Shown: positions 9,223 to 18,079 of the stretch, piece after piece
Position numbering within the stretch: the first letter of the stretch is position 1
Layout: every line of letters starts with the position of its first letter
Source: Gallionellaceae bacterium UBA5126
Lineage (GTDB): Bacteria > Pseudomonadota > Gammaproteobacteria > Burkholderiales > Gallionellaceae
NCBI GenBank assembly: GCA_002414205.1
Contig: DHYQ01000098.1
Span: 1-33,560 of the forward strand
DNA length: 33,560 nt
Reading direction: 5' to 3'
The notes under the pieces: generated by a model
Told to the model about the DNA's origin: nothing
The model's database searches: none
The model's input: only the letters and a program-made list of their open reading frames with translations
Program-made: the position numbers and the translations under genes

Positions 9223-10698
9223 TCAGCCCGTGGTTGTCGTCAGGTGTAGTGGAACACGAATAGCTTTCCAAGCCAGAATTTCTTCCTGTAGCGCACCTGC
9301 GGTGGCAAGGTTGTTGTCCAGCCAGGCGCTGGGTAACGATAAGGCATAGCCATCCGGCAAGGTTTGCAATCCCAGCGGGGGCAATTCGCGGTCACCACGA
9401 TTCCGGTAGAACAAAATGGCCAGACGTAGTGCCAAGGTCAGAGTACGTTCCTGTGGTGACGCCAGCGGGATTTTTTCCAGACTGCCACGCTGCGCAAGTG
9501 CCAGTTGGCTCATGTTGAGCTGCTCTTTTTTGGCAAAACCGGGCATCTCCGCATTAGCCAAAATATAGGCAGAGTGCTTGTGATAATTGTGATGCGCGAC
9601 GCTGATGCCGATTTCGTGCAATTGCGCGGTCCAGTCCAAGTGTTTGCTGGCTGCGTCATCCAGTGTCTGTGGCAATAACTGTTGGGCAAACTGCTGCGCC
9701 AGGTGTGCGACGCGCTGGGCTTGTGGCAAATCCACGCGGTAGCGTTGCATAAACTGTTTAACCGACATGTCGCGCATGTCGTTATTGTGGGTGCGGCCAA
9801 ACAGGTCATACAGTACGCCTTCCCGCAACGCGCCCAGCGCAGCTTGCATGCGGTCGACTTGTAATTCACTGAAGGCGGCATGCATGATGGCAAAACCGCC
9901 CGCCAGCACCGGCATGCGATCGGCCTTCAAACCGTGCAAACGTAACTTGCTGACATCGCCCACGGCGAGTAGATGGGCACGTAGTTTTTCCATGCCATCG
10001 CGGCTGATGCCGTTGCTACTGAAACCATTCAGGGTCATGACATCACTGAGCATCTTGGCGGTGCCAGAAGAGCCATAAGCCAGGCTCCATTTTCCCCGGT
10101 AGCGCGTGACAATGCGCTGTAATTCGCTACGTGCCGCCGCTTCGGCCTGTTTCATGCGCTGCTTGTCGATCAGGCCGTCCGGGAAAAAGCGGCTGCTGAA
10201 ACTGACACAGCCCATGGACAGACTGGCCAGTTCCAGTGATTGTAGACCGTTGCCAATAATAAATTCGGTAGAACCGCCCCCAATATCCACCACCAGACGA
10301 TTTTCACTGGAGGGCGGCAGTAGCTGTGCCACCCCCAGATAAATCAAGCGTGCCTCTTCATGTCCGGTAATTACGTCAATGGGAAAACCCAGTACGTGTT
10401 CGGCTTGTGGAATGAAATCGCGGGCATTCTTGGCCACGCGCAGGGAGTTGGTACCCACCACGCGTACCGACCCTGGCGGAAAATCACGCAAGCGCTCGGC
10501 AAATTTAGCCAGCGCCGCTAGGGCGCGTTGCTGGGCTGCCGTGTCTAGGTAATGCTCATGGGTTAAGCCCGCAGCCAGACGGACGGACTCGCGCTCGCCC
10601 TCTAGCATATAGAGTTGCTCCTGTTCAACACGGGCAATTTGATAGCGGAAGCTATTGGAACCCAGGTCGACAGCAGCCAGCAAAGGTTGGTTTTGCAC
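9223..10698 (-). CDS. ppx: Exopolyphosphatase (Ppx/GppA family)
   Basis: A 491-residue Ppx/GppA phosphatase that releases phosphate from the ends of polyphosphate, and possibly converts pppGpp to ppGpp. The N-terminal actin-like ATPase fold shows AAVDLGSNSFR near residues 8-18 and VVDIGGGSTEF near 140; YGSSGTAKM follows. The C-terminal third is an HD-like helical domain (LHEIGISVAHHNYHKHSAY). The start is GTG at 10698, which shares one base with the phoU stop (TAGTG), so the two genes are probably co-translated. Linkage to phoU points to phosphate and polyphosphate homeostasis. Assignment as Ppx rather than GppA rests on length (about 500 residues) and context. Confidence 0.95.
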   Translation of the reverse strand: MQNQPLLAAVDLGSNSFRYQIARVEQEQLYMLEGERESVRLAAGLTHEHYLDTAAQQRALAALAKFAERLRDFPPGSVRVVGTNSLRVAKNARDFIPQAEHVLGFPIDVITGHEEARLIYLGVAQLLPPSSENRLVVDIGGGSTEFIIGNGLQSLELASLSMGCVSFSSRFFPDGLIDKQRMKQAEAAARSELQRIVTRYRGKWSLAYGSSGTAKMLSDVMTLNGFSSNGISRDGMEKLRAHLLAVGDVSKLRLHGLKADRMPVLAGGFAIMHAAFSELQVDRMQAALGALREGVLYDLFGRTHNNDMRDMSVKQFMQRYRVDLPQAQRVAHLAQQFAQQLLPQTLDDAASKHLDWTAQLHEIGISVAHHNYHKHSAYILANAEMPGFAKKEQLNMSQLALAQRGSLEKIPLASPQERTLTLALRLAILFYRNRGDRELPPLGLQTLPDGYALSLPSAWLDNNLATAGALQEEILAWKAIRVPLHLTTTTG

Positions 10699-11405
10699 TA
10701 TTGTCGGATTTCCTGATCGATTTCTTCAACGGTGATGTGACGCACATCGCGTCCCTTCACCATGTAAATGACGTACTCGGCGATGTTCTGCGCATGGTCG
10801 CCGATGCGCTCAATGGCCTTGGCGATGAACAGAATTTCCAGCGACAAGGAAATGGTGCGCGGGTCTTCCATCATGAAGGTAATCAGATAGCGCATGATGG
10901 CCTGGAATTCCGTATCCACCTGTTCATCCTGACGTACCACCTGTGCCGCCATCACCACGTCCAGGCGGGCAAAGGCATCCAGCACCTTGTGCAGCATGTC
11001 CACGGCGATTTCCGAGGTGCGCTTGATCTCGTGATAGCGTGGCATGCTCAGGCCATGCTTTTGCGACAGCAGCTTGGCCATGCGGGCGATTTTCTGTGCT
11101 TCGTCGCCGATACGTTCCAGATCGGTAATGGTTTTCACCACCGTCATCACCAGACGCAAGTCGCTGGCGGTGGGTTGACGGCGGGCAATGACGTGACTAC
11201 ACGCCTCGTCGATTTTGACTTCCATGGCATTGACGCGGTGATCGTCGTCAATAACACGGTTCATCATGGCAACATCGCCGGTAATCAGCGATTCAATGGC
11301 GCTCAGAATTTGGCGCTCGACCAAACCGCCCATTTGTAGGACGTTGGCCCGAATAGCCTCCAGTTCGGCATCAAACTGTTTGGAAATATGGTCGCTGTTC
11401 GGCAT
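10698..11405 (-). CDS. phoU: Phosphate transport regulator PhoU
   Basis: A 235-residue PhoU made of two repeated three-helix bundles. The acidic/metal-binding repeats are visible as DLERIGDEAQKIA and AIERIGDHAQNIAEY. PhoU links the Pst phosphate transporter to the PhoR/PhoB two-component system and represses the Pho response when phosphate is plentiful. The ATG at 11405 is preceded by AAGGAA. No pst genes are adjacent; it is instead paired with ppx. A candidate Pho box lies about 35-50 bases upstream of the start. Confidence 0.97.
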   Translation of the reverse strand: MPNSDHISKQFDAELEAIRANVLQMGGLVERQILSAIESLITGDVAMMNRVIDDDHRVNAMEVKIDEACSHVIARRQPTASDLRLVMTVVKTITDLERIGDEAQKIARMAKLLSQKHGLSMPRYHEIKRTSEIAVDMLHKVLDAFARLDVVMAAQVVRQDEQVDTEFQAIMRYLITFMMEDPRTISLSLEILFIAKAIERIGDHAQNIAEYVIYMVKGRDVRHITVEEIDQEIRQ

Positions 11406-11438
11406 GGTGTTTCCTTCAAGTACGCAAAGTTGCAGTCT

Positions 11439-11456
11439 GTAGCATTTTTATGACAA
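11439..11456 (-). promoter_or_regulatory. Possible Pho box upstream of phoU
   Basis: On the minus strand the segment reads TTGTCAT-AAAA-ATGCTAC. The PhoB box consensus is two CTGTCAT-like 7-mers separated by four A/T bases. The first repeat matches at six of seven positions, the spacer is AAAA, and the second matches at about four. It lies in the short rpiA-phoU gap at a position suited to activating a phoU-ppx promoter. The weak second half makes this tentative. Confidence 0.35.
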
Positions 11457-11464
11457 AAATATGA

Positions 11465-12127
11465 CTAGCGTTGCAGGGTTTCAACGCCGTTGGGGGTGCC
11501 CAGCAACAACACGTCAGCAGGACGGCGTGCGAACAGGCCATTGGTGACGACCCCGGCGATGTGATCCAGCTCGGATTCCAGCGCGACGGGATCCAGAATT
11601 TGCAGGCCGTGCACGTCGAGAATCAGGTTGCCATTGTCGGTGGTAAAGCCTTCGCGCAGCTTGGGATGCCCACCCAGAGCGACCAAACGACGGGCGACGT
11701 AGCTGCGCGCCATGGGGATGACCTCAATCGGTAGGGGGAACTTGCCCAGTACGTCCACCAACTTGCTGGCGTCGCAAACGCAGATGAATTTCTTGCTGGC
11801 GGCGGCCACAATTTTTTCGCGGGTCAATGCCCCGCCACCGCCCTTGACCATGTGCATGTGACGATTGATTTCATCGGCCCCATCCACATACACCGGAATG
11901 TCATCGGCTTCGTTCAGCGAAATCACCTCAATGCCATGCCCTTGCAGGCGCTTGGCAGAGGCTTCGGAGCTGGCCACGGCGGCGCGGATTTTGTGCTTGA
12001 TTTTGGCCAGTTCATCAATAAAAAAATTGGCGGTAGATCCGGTACCCACGCCGACGATGCAGTCAGCAGGTACATAATCAATCGCAGCGCGTGCCACGGC
12101 ACGCTTCATATCGTCTTGGCTCATCAT
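11465..12127 (-). CDS. rpiA: Ribose-5-phosphate isomerase A
   Basis: A 220-residue RpiA that interconverts ribose 5-phosphate and ribulose 5-phosphate in the non-oxidative pentose phosphate pathway. Visible family motifs are GVGTGSTA (about 26-33), YVDGADEIN with D82 and D85, and [11 protein letters not shown] with the catalytic base E104. Length is normal for the family. The start at 12127 follows GAGGGG at good spacing; the adjacent ATG at 12124 is also possible. It is a cytoplasmic housekeeping enzyme. Confidence 0.97.
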   Translation of the reverse strand: MMSQDDMKRAVARAAIDYVPADCIVGVGTGSTANFFIDELAKIKHKIRAAVASSEASAKRLQGHGIEVISLNEADDIPVYVDGADEINRHMHMVKGGGGALTREKIVAAASKKFICVCDASKLVDVLGKFPLPIEVIPMARSYVARRLVALGGHPKLREGFTTDNGNLILDVHGLQILDPVALESELDHIAGVVTNGLFARRPADVLLLGTPNGVETLQR

Positions 12128-12206
12128 GTTGTATTCCCCTCAAATGTTGTTGTTCGTGTTGAATTATTGCAGGAATTCCCTGCATGTGAATGGTTTTGTG
12201 CGCCGC

Positions 12207-13220
12207 TCAGGTTTTGGCGACGAAGGTAAACGCGTCGGAGTAAAACGCATCTTCGGACAATTGACGTTGCGTGGTGAAATCACGATGGGCGGCTTCGACC
12301 ACGACTGGGGCGCCGCAGGCATACACTTCGTGCGCACTCAGATCAGCATAATCGTCCAGCACTGCTTGGTGTACAAAACCTGTGCGGCCTTGCCAGGCGT
12401 CTTCTGGCAGCGGTTCAGACAGCACCGGGGTAAAGCGTATCCCCTGGCTTTCCCAGGTGCGTGCCAATTCCAGCATGTACAGATCGCTCAGCTTGCGCGC
12501 ACCCCAGTAGAAGTGGATGGGGCGCGTGACGCCGATGTACAGCGCGTGTTCCAGGATGGCTTTGATCGGTGCAAACCCGGTGCCGCTGGCGACCATGATG
12601 ATGGGACGCGTAGAGTCTTCCCGCAGGAAGAAGGTACCCAGTGGGCCTTTGAAGCGCAGGATGTCGCGTGTTTTCATATCGTTGAAAACATGATGTGTGA
12701 ACGCGCCACCGGCAATGTTGCGGATGTGTAGCTCCAGTCGTTCATCGTGGTGCGGGGCATTCGCCAGAGAAAAACTGCGTGGCTTTTGATCTTTCAGCAG
12801 AATGTCGATGTATTGACCGGCCATGAACTGCAAGCGCTCATTGGCTGGCAATTTGAGCTTGATAATCATGACGTCCTCGCTGGGTTTTTCCATACTGTCC
12901 ACGCGACAAGGCAAGGTCTTGACGGGAATGTCGCGCGCATTGCTGACTTCGCGGCAGGACAGGGTGATGTCAGACAAGGGCTTGGCACAGCAAAACAGCG
13001 CCATACCATTGGCTTTGTCCTCAGGGCTCAGTGCGCTGCTGGCGGATTTTCCGTGGTCTACCTCGCCGCACAGCACTTTTCCCTTGCAGGCGCCACAGAC
13101 ACCGTCCCGGCAACTGTAGGGCAGGGTGTAGCCATGTTTCAGACCGGCTTCCAAAATAGTTTCATGGGCTTCATTGCAGAATTGGTGACCACTGGGCTGT
13201 AAGGTGACGTTGTAGGACAT
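12207..13220 (-). CDS. 2Fe-2S ferredoxin/FAD/NAD oxidoreductase
   Basis: A 337-residue flavin reductase with an N-terminal plant-type 2Fe-2S domain (C37, C42, C45 and C77 or C78), an FAD domain with RSFSLANAP at 148-156, and an NAD(P) domain beginning IIMVASGTGFAPI near 207-219. Homologues in betaproteobacteria are usually annotated as CDP-6-deoxy-delta-3,4-glucoseen reductase (AscD-like), but no deoxysugar genes are nearby, so it is more safely described as an electron-transfer reductase with an unknown partner. The ATG at 13220 has only a weak ribosome site. It is transcribed away from the epimerase-like gene, with a 50-base divergent promoter region between them. Confidence 0.88.
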   Translation of the reverse strand: MSYNVTLQPSGHQFCNEAHETILEAGLKHGYTLPYSCRDGVCGACKGKVLCGEVDHGKSASSALSPEDKANGMALFCCAKPLSDITLSCREVSNARDIPVKTLPCRVDSMEKPSEDVMIIKLKLPANERLQFMAGQYIDILLKDQKPRSFSLANAPHHDERLELHIRNIAGGAFTHHVFNDMKTRDILRFKGPLGTFFLREDSTRPIIMVASGTGFAPIKAILEHALYIGVTRPIHFYWGARKLSDLYMLELARTWESQGIRFTPVLSEPLPEDAWQGRTGFVHQAVLDDYADLSAHEVYACGAPVVVEAAHRDFTTQRQLSEDAFYSDAFTFVAKT

Positions 13221-13270
13221 GATGAATTTCTGATTAGGCGAAAGGCAGAATTCTAACGCATAATTCGCCC

Positions 13271-14149
13271 ATGAAACGTGTACTCATAGTTGGCTGCGGC
13301 GATGTCGCACGCCGTTTAATTCCTTTCTTGCAACCGCGCTACCAAGTGTATGCCCTGACGCGTCGTGTCGAGGCGCTGGCGGAATTACGCCAGCACGGCG
13401 TGCGACCGATATTCGGTGATTTGGATGATGTTGCCACGTTACGACGTTTGGCAGGATGGGCCGATATGGTGTTGCATCTGGCGCCACCGCCGTCCGCAGG
13501 GGTCGTCGATACGCGCACGCGCCATTTGTTGCGCGTGCTGTCACGTGGCAAATTGCCGCAACGCTTGGTGTATATCAGTACCAGTGGGGTGTATGGCGAT
13601 TGTGGAGGTGCCTGGATTAACGAATGTCAGCCCTGTCAGCCGCTGAGTGCCCGTGGGCAACGGCGTTTGGATGCGGAGTGGCAATTACGGCACTGGGGGC
13701 GTGCGCTGGGCGTGAGTGTGAGCATTCTGCGCGTGCCCGGTATTTATGCTGCCGAACGTTTACCGCTGGAACGTATTCGCCGAGGTATGCCGGGAATGCT
13801 GGCGTCAGAGGATGGGTATACCAATCACATTCATGCCGATGATTTGGCGCGCATTATAGTTGCCACCTTGCAGCGGGGGGCTGCGGGGCGGGTGTATCAC
13901 GCCAGCGATGATCTGCCGTTGCCAACCACGGACTATTTTGATTTGGTGGCCGATGCAGCCGGTCTGGCGCGTGTGCCGCGTTTATCACGACGTGAGGCGC
14001 AGGAAAAATTACCGGCCAGTGTCTGGTCTTTTTTGCAGGAGTCGCGTCGTCTGGAGAATCGTCGTTTGCGGGAGGAATTGCGGGTGCGCTTGCGTTATCC
14101 CACACTGCACGCTTTTCTGGCCGAAATTAAACACACGCAAGATAATTGA
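13271..14149 (+). CDS. NAD-dependent epimerase/dehydratase-like (SDR) protein
   Basis: A 292-residue atypical short-chain dehydrogenase/reductase related to E. coli YeeZ. The Rossmann motif VLIVGCGDVARRL lies at residues 4-16 and a YISTSGVYGD block follows near residue 110. The usual YxxxK pair is not obvious, as in other atypical members, so catalysis is uncertain. The ATG at 13271 begins directly with the Rossmann strand. The stop codon lies at the prophage junction, so the last residues or stop could be altered by the insertion. The natural downstream neighbour before insertion was probably the nuo terminator. Confidence 0.85.
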   Translation: MKRVLIVGCGDVARRLIPFLQPRYQVYALTRRVEALAELRQHGVRPIFGDLDDVATLRRLAGWADMVLHLAPPPSAGVVDTRTRHLLRVLSRGKLPQRLVYISTSGVYGDCGGAWINECQPCQPLSARGQRRLDAEWQLRHWGRALGVSVSILRVPGIYAAERLPLERIRRGMPGMLASEDGYTNHIHADDLARIIVATLQRGAAGRVYHASDDLPLPTTDYFDLVADAAGLARVPRLSRREAQEKLPASVWSFLQESRRLENRRLREELRVRLRYPTLHAFLAEIKHTQDN

Positions 14150-14157
14150 ACTGGGAA

Positions 14158-14207
14158 AAGCGCGATAAATACGGGACTAGCCGAAATGAAGCGCGACAAC
14201 GCGGGAC
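14158..14207. repeat. Two imperfect direct repeats at the right prophage junction
   Basis: AAGCGCGA-(t)-...-GGGAC occurs at 14158-14177 and again at 14189-14207, 31 bases apart. Transposable phages carry several transposase-binding sites at each end, so these may be remnants of right-end sites. They lie between the epimerase-like stop and the gpG stop. No matching copy is seen at the other junction. The call is tentative. Confidence 0.35.
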
Positions 14208-14237
14208 GGATTTGAAAATCATTTGCACATAGCGCAA

Positions 14238-14771
14238 TCACAACGCGCCGCGCAAATACTCATTGACGATGCTCATAATCTTACTGGCATCCTGATCAGA
14301 CACCCCCAAAAACGGACGCGCCGGAATATCACCCCACGGAATCGGATGATTGCGCTTATCCCGCCCAAACGCGCCTTGCTTGGCACCAAACTGCTGCGTC
14401 GCCGCATACTCCATCGTTGATCCAACCGACAATGCATCAGCATCCACCCGCCAATGAATTTGCTGCGACAAATTACCCGTCTCACCAATCAGCGGACGCT
14501 TACCCATCACCTTACCAGAACCTTTGGAATTGATACGCCCATCCTTGCCATGCAAAGACTTCGCGCTCCCCAAATCCCGCAAATACGTCGCCTGGCTATT
14601 TGGTGCCCAGCGGCTACCATCGGGCGCGGTGCTGGTTTGAAAACGCTGTTTAGTTGACTTAACCAACGCCTCGCCAATTCCCTTTAACACAGGGCTAGGA
14701 TCATTGACCGCATGGGAAAGCAGATACAACTCCTCCAATACCGCCTTGTTATCAACTTTGATTTCAATCAT
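14238..14771 (-). CDS. Phage virion morphogenesis protein (Mu gpG-like)
   Basis: A 177-residue protein of the phage virion morphogenesis/tail-completion family, which in Mu is gpG and acts in joining heads and tails. Typical features are an SxxRFQTSTAPDGSRWAP-like N-terminal block and a C-terminal IPARPFLGVSDQD block; both are visible here. It is the last phage gene before the host junction; in Mu the scaffold protease and major head genes would follow but are absent. The ribosome site (GGTGATG) is modest. Confidence 0.88.
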   Translation of the reverse strand: MIEIKVDNKAVLEELYLLSHAVNDPSPVLKGIGEALVKSTKQRFQTSTAPDGSRWAPNSQATYLRDLGSAKSLHGKDGRINSKGSGKVMGKRPLIGETGNLSQQIHWRVDADALSVGSTMEYAATQQFGAKQGAFGRDKRNHPIPWGDIPARPFLGVSDQDASKIMSIVNEYLRGAL

Positions 14772-14785
14772 TTGGCATCACCGAC

Positions 14786-14989
14786 TTAGATGAAGATTTT
14801 TGGCGTGCCGTCATCAAAGTATTCCATCTTCGGCATAAATTCCTCTTCGTCGATGGGGATATTTTCCTGAATTGCCTTCAACACTCTCGCGTTATAGTCC
14901 TCGTCGGACAAATGGTTCATATAGAGCTGCGGCTCTGGAACACCGAAAACATCAACGTACTTAACGATATTTGCAAATCGAATACTCAT
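14786..14989 (-). CDS. Small acidic protein, possible immunity protein for the MuF toxin
   Basis: A 67-residue ORF whose ATG overlaps the stop of the MuF gene (ATGA), so it is translationally coupled. I recognise no family. The product is acidic (about 13 Asp/Glu against 6 Lys/Arg), has no signal peptide and no membrane segment, and has lower GC than the structural genes around it. In MuF polymorphic toxins of temperate phages a small gene directly after the toxin encodes the immunity protein; position, size and charge match that pattern. This role is inferred only. It could also be an unrelated morphogenesis accessory gene. Confidence 0.7.
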   Translation of the reverse strand: MSIRFANIVKYVDVFGVPEPQLYMNHLSDEDYNARVLKAIQENIPIDEEEFMPKMEYFDDGTPKIFI

Positions 14990-16659
14990 TCCAATAGCTC
15001 CAAAAATACATTATTCACATTAGGCACAAATCGCTCCGCCAATTGTCGCCAAAAAGCAGAACCCTCCCCGTGTAGGTCATACAGATTGGCAAAAGACTCC
15101 GTCCCTTGATTGCCAGAATACCGCTTGTAATATTGGTCACTATGCCCAAACCCACTCTTATGTTGTCCGGCAACCTTATTGCGTGTCACACTGCCAAGTA
15201 GATCGGAAACATTGCCGATAATGCCTTTTTTGAAGACGAATCCGCGCTCTTCACTATGATAGCCACCCGTCATCGCGTCCATCAATTCTTGCCCATCCTT
15301 TTGCGCCCACGCCTCGATAATACGCCGATAACGGTCTTGCGCCGCTACCGTTTGCGTAAAGTAAGCGTGCTTTTGCATCGCAGCGCGCAATTCAGCGTAA
15401 TCCACCCCCACCTCTTTTGCCCGCTCGGATAACCAGACCTCTTTATCCGCCGCCGCGCCAAACGATTCACTCGACAACGCATAACGTTTATCTAACCAAG
15501 CACGCCGTGTCAGCGTGGTGTTGGCAGTTGGCAAGCCATGCGCGCCCTCTTTAATCAGCGCGGCAGCGTCCGTTTTCATAGCATCGACGAATTCCGCCCG
15601 TTGACTCGCAAAATGCAATTTGTCCTTTGCAAGCAAAGAATCAACATAATGCCCAAACTCATGCCGCCAAACCGATTGACCAATCGTGCTTACATCCTGC
15701 ACGCCGTCCATTTCGATGAATTGTTTATGCTGGCAATAAGGTGTTTCCTTTGCGCTGGATAGCACCTTAACATCCCCGACGCGCCGCACGACATCTTTAA
15801 TATATGCAGGCGCATCCGCAAACGAATTTTGATGCCACTGCCCCGCCCGCGTAGCGCGATCCCAATACGCCACATCCGCTCCCAGCACAGGTTTAACATA
15901 TTGCGCCAAGGCTTTTGACATTTCTGGACTCAATGTAACCAGCTTTTGTGCGATAAAATCATTAAAGGAGTCGTGCTGCTTTTTCGGCCCGGGCGCGTAG
16001 CCAAACCCCCTATCAATCCCCACAGGCTCACCTGTTTTTGGGTCTATCTTATCCCAACCCGCTGGCGGCTCATTTTTACCTGCGTTTTTGGCTTTGGTAT
16101 AGTCTGAACCCGTCGCCCCAACGATATAACAATGGCACATCCAGCCATTTGGCGTGGCATGCGTCGCCCAAAACGGATGGTCACGCGGTGCGGTAAACCC
16201 GTTCCAGCTCACATGCAGGGGGCGCGGATGCCGCGCATCGCCATGCACATACTGCAAATACGGCATGACCTTAACCAACTCAGGATCATGCAATTGTTCC
16301 CAACGTCCTGCCGCATAACTGACTGACATATTGGTTTGATAAGTAATCCGCGTGCGCCAATCGCGCCCAGCCTGTGATCCCTCTCCCGTCCAGCCCGTCC
16401 AGCCATGCTTGGCAACAATCGCATCCCAGTTTTTACGATACCACTCGATGCTTTTTCCCTCGGCAATCGCCGTGTCGATGGTCTTGCGCAAATCATTCAG
16501 CAAATCCGCCGACTGCGCCCCAGCCACCACAAACGCCAGGTCATGTGCTGATTTTTTAATATCATCCCAACGTTCGGTAGGCAGATTAACCTTGCCCCGA
16601 AAGAAATAAATCTGTTCTTGAAACGGCAAATTAAACGCGTTGCGCAGCGTCGTTGACAT
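14986..16659 (-). CDS. MuF minor head protein with C-terminal metallopeptidase-like domain
   Basis: A 557-residue protein. Residues about 1-230 are the Mu F/SPP1 gp7 minor-head domain (TRITYQTNMSVSYAAGRW near 103-120, then the HPFWATHATPNGWMCHC region at 161-177). Residues about 290-557 are unrelated to head assembly and contain W-R-H-E-F-G-H (H333, E334, H337) and a downstream E-S-F-A-N-L-Y-D (E521), the arrangement of a gluzincin zinc peptidase. MuF proteins are ejected or packaged with the head, and in many temperate phages carry polymorphic C-terminal toxins. A toxin or processing protease role is inferred. The C-terminal half and the gene after it look AT-richer than the N-terminal part. 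It overlaps the portal gene by 29 bases. Confidence 0.88.
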   Translation of the reverse strand: MSTTLRNAFNLPFQEQIYFFRGKVNLPTERWDDIKKSAHDLAFVVAGAQSADLLNDLRKTIDTAIAEGKSIEWYRKNWDAIVAKHGWTGWTGEGSQAGRDWRTRITYQTNMSVSYAAGRWEQLHDPELVKVMPYLQYVHGDARHPRPLHVSWNGFTAPRDHPFWATHATPNGWMCHCYIVGATGSDYTKAKNAGKNEPPAGWDKIDPKTGEPVGIDRGFGYAPGPKKQHDSFNDFIAQKLVTLSPEMSKALAQYVKPVLGADVAYWDRATRAGQWHQNSFADAPAYIKDVVRRVGDVKVLSSAKETPYCQHKQFIEMDGVQDVSTIGQSVWRHEFGHYVDSLLAKDKLHFASQRAEFVDAMKTDAAALIKEGAHGLPTANTTLTRRAWLDKRYALSSESFGAAADKEVWLSERAKEVGVDYAELRAAMQKHAYFTQTVAAQDRYRRIIEAWAQKDGQELMDAMTGGYHSEERGFVFKKGIIGNVSDLLGSVTRNKVAGQHKSGFGHSDQYYKRYSGNQGTESFANLYDLHGEGSAFWRQLAERFVPNVNNVFLELLE

Positions 16660-18079
16660 CGCTCACCCCCGCCAAAGCCGCCGCCGAAAATCCAAACTCC
16701 ATCACCGCCACCAATTTGTCATGTGGTAAATCCGCATAACTCGCCAGTAAATCATCCCGCAACGCCTCCAAGCTCACCGCCCGATCCACCACGCGGCGAA
16801 CGTGTTGCAATATCGCATCCCACGCAGGTGCGGCTTCGATGGACAACCGATTCGCCAGTTGAACATCCACCGGCACCACAGCCGGAGTGCGTTCGGCAAA
16901 GTTGACCGGCTGCATCACCTGCACCGCATCGGGGACAGACTCAATCAAATCCCCATCCTGCAAGCCGTAAGTCCGCTTGAAGTAGGCATTACTCAACTTG
17001 GCTCCGGCTTCAACCAGCGTCTTGTCACGTTCAGCACGCAGCTTATCGACGGATTCCTGCTCCCACATGCAAAAAACCGGGCACTCTGTATCGTTGAAAT
17101 TCAGCTCCCAAATCCAGCGAATCAGGGTATTCATCACCTCTTCAACAATCGCCTTGTCCGCTTCCCGAATATCCCGCGTAACCTCCATGCCAACTTCTGC
17201 CGAAGCACGGTTGGAGTTGGCCTCAGAGGATTGATTTTGCCCCAGCAAAGCGTAATTCACCTCCGACCGGCAATACATCAAGAAACGCTCGAACACCTCG
17301 GCGCTGGACGACTTGCCCGCCGCCTCTTTGACCTCCACGCTGGAGTCGTCTGGGATGACCGCCACCGCGTCGTTGACCATGTTGAACAGCTTATCCAGAA
17401 AATCATCTGTCTCCGCTTCCGGGGTATTGCGTGGGTGCTTCCCGATCAACCACGGGCTGCCGTATTTCTCAGTAAAGGATACCCAAAATTTCAGACCGCC
17501 TTTTTTGAAGGTCGTGGCCCAAAAGCACAGCTCAAGGTCAGGAATACCATATGGATTTTGATACGTGGATTCCTGCGTGGCTAACAAAAACTTTTTCTCA
17601 GGCAACAACTCGCCAAATACTGGCGCGCCCTTGGTCAACAGCCGCAATTGATTGTTGGTATCAAAACGAAACCACTCTGGCGGCTTGTTCTGCACCGATA
17701 GCGGGACAAGATAGGAGCCAGATTTCTGCCACATGACCTCCAATGGCTGATAGCCATACAGCGGCGCTTCCAGAATATCTGAAATGATTTTTTTCAGCGG
17801 CAGGCGGGATAAAATCCCTTCCACCCACTGCGCAGAACCAGGCTTGGCCTTGCCATCGTTAAACCCGTACCGCAATGCCTTCACCGCCCCCTTGCGGCGG
17901 CGAATGTTGCCCGCTACCTGCGGGTCGGCGCGCAAATCACGATAGGTAGAAATATCCTTGCCAAGGCTTTTCAGAATCGGATCAGGATTGGGCAACAGCA
18001 TGCCCATGGTGTACCAGAACAGCGCAGAACGATCGCGGGTAGCGATTTCCGGCAGCAACAAATCATCAGATTGGCTCAT
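16631..18079 (-). CDS. Phage portal protein, DUF935 (Mu gp29-like)
   Basis: A 482-residue DUF935 portal protein. It would form the dodecameric ring at the capsid vertex through which the terminase pumps DNA. The length is close to Mu gp29, and it is placed as expected between the large terminase and MuF. Visible conserved blocks include RRRKGAVKALRYGF near residues 60-75 and the QSSEANSNRASAEVG segment near 290. The ATG overlaps the terminase stop by four bases. Confidence 0.92.
   Translation of the reverse strand: MSQSDDLLLPEIATRDRSALFWYTMGMLLPNPDPILKSLGKDISTYRDLRADPQVAGNIRRRKGAVKALRYGFNDGKAKPGSAQWVEGILSRLPLKKIISDILEAPLYGYQPLEVMWQKSGSYLVPLSVQNKPPEWFRFDTNNQLRLLTKGAPVFGELLPEKKFLLATQESTYQNPYGIPDLELCFWATTFKKGGLKFWVSFTEKYGSPWLIGKHPRNTPEAETDDFLDKLFNMVNDAVAVIPDDSSVEVKEAAGKSSSAEVFERFLMYCRSEVNYALLGQNQSSEANSNRASAEVGMEVTRDIREADKAIVEEVMNTLIRWIWELNFNDTECPVFCMWEQESVDKLRAERDKTLVEAGAKLSNAYFKRTYGLQDGDLIESVPDAVQVMQPVNFAERTPAVVPVDVQLANRLSIEAAPAWDAILQHVRRVVDRAVSLEALRDDLLASYADLPHDKLVAVMEFGFSAAALAGVSDVNDAAQRV

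Noticed and set aside
12126..12731. A plus-strand frame across the reductase gene
   Set aside because: Opposite strand of a gene with clear cofactor motifs; no family resemblance.
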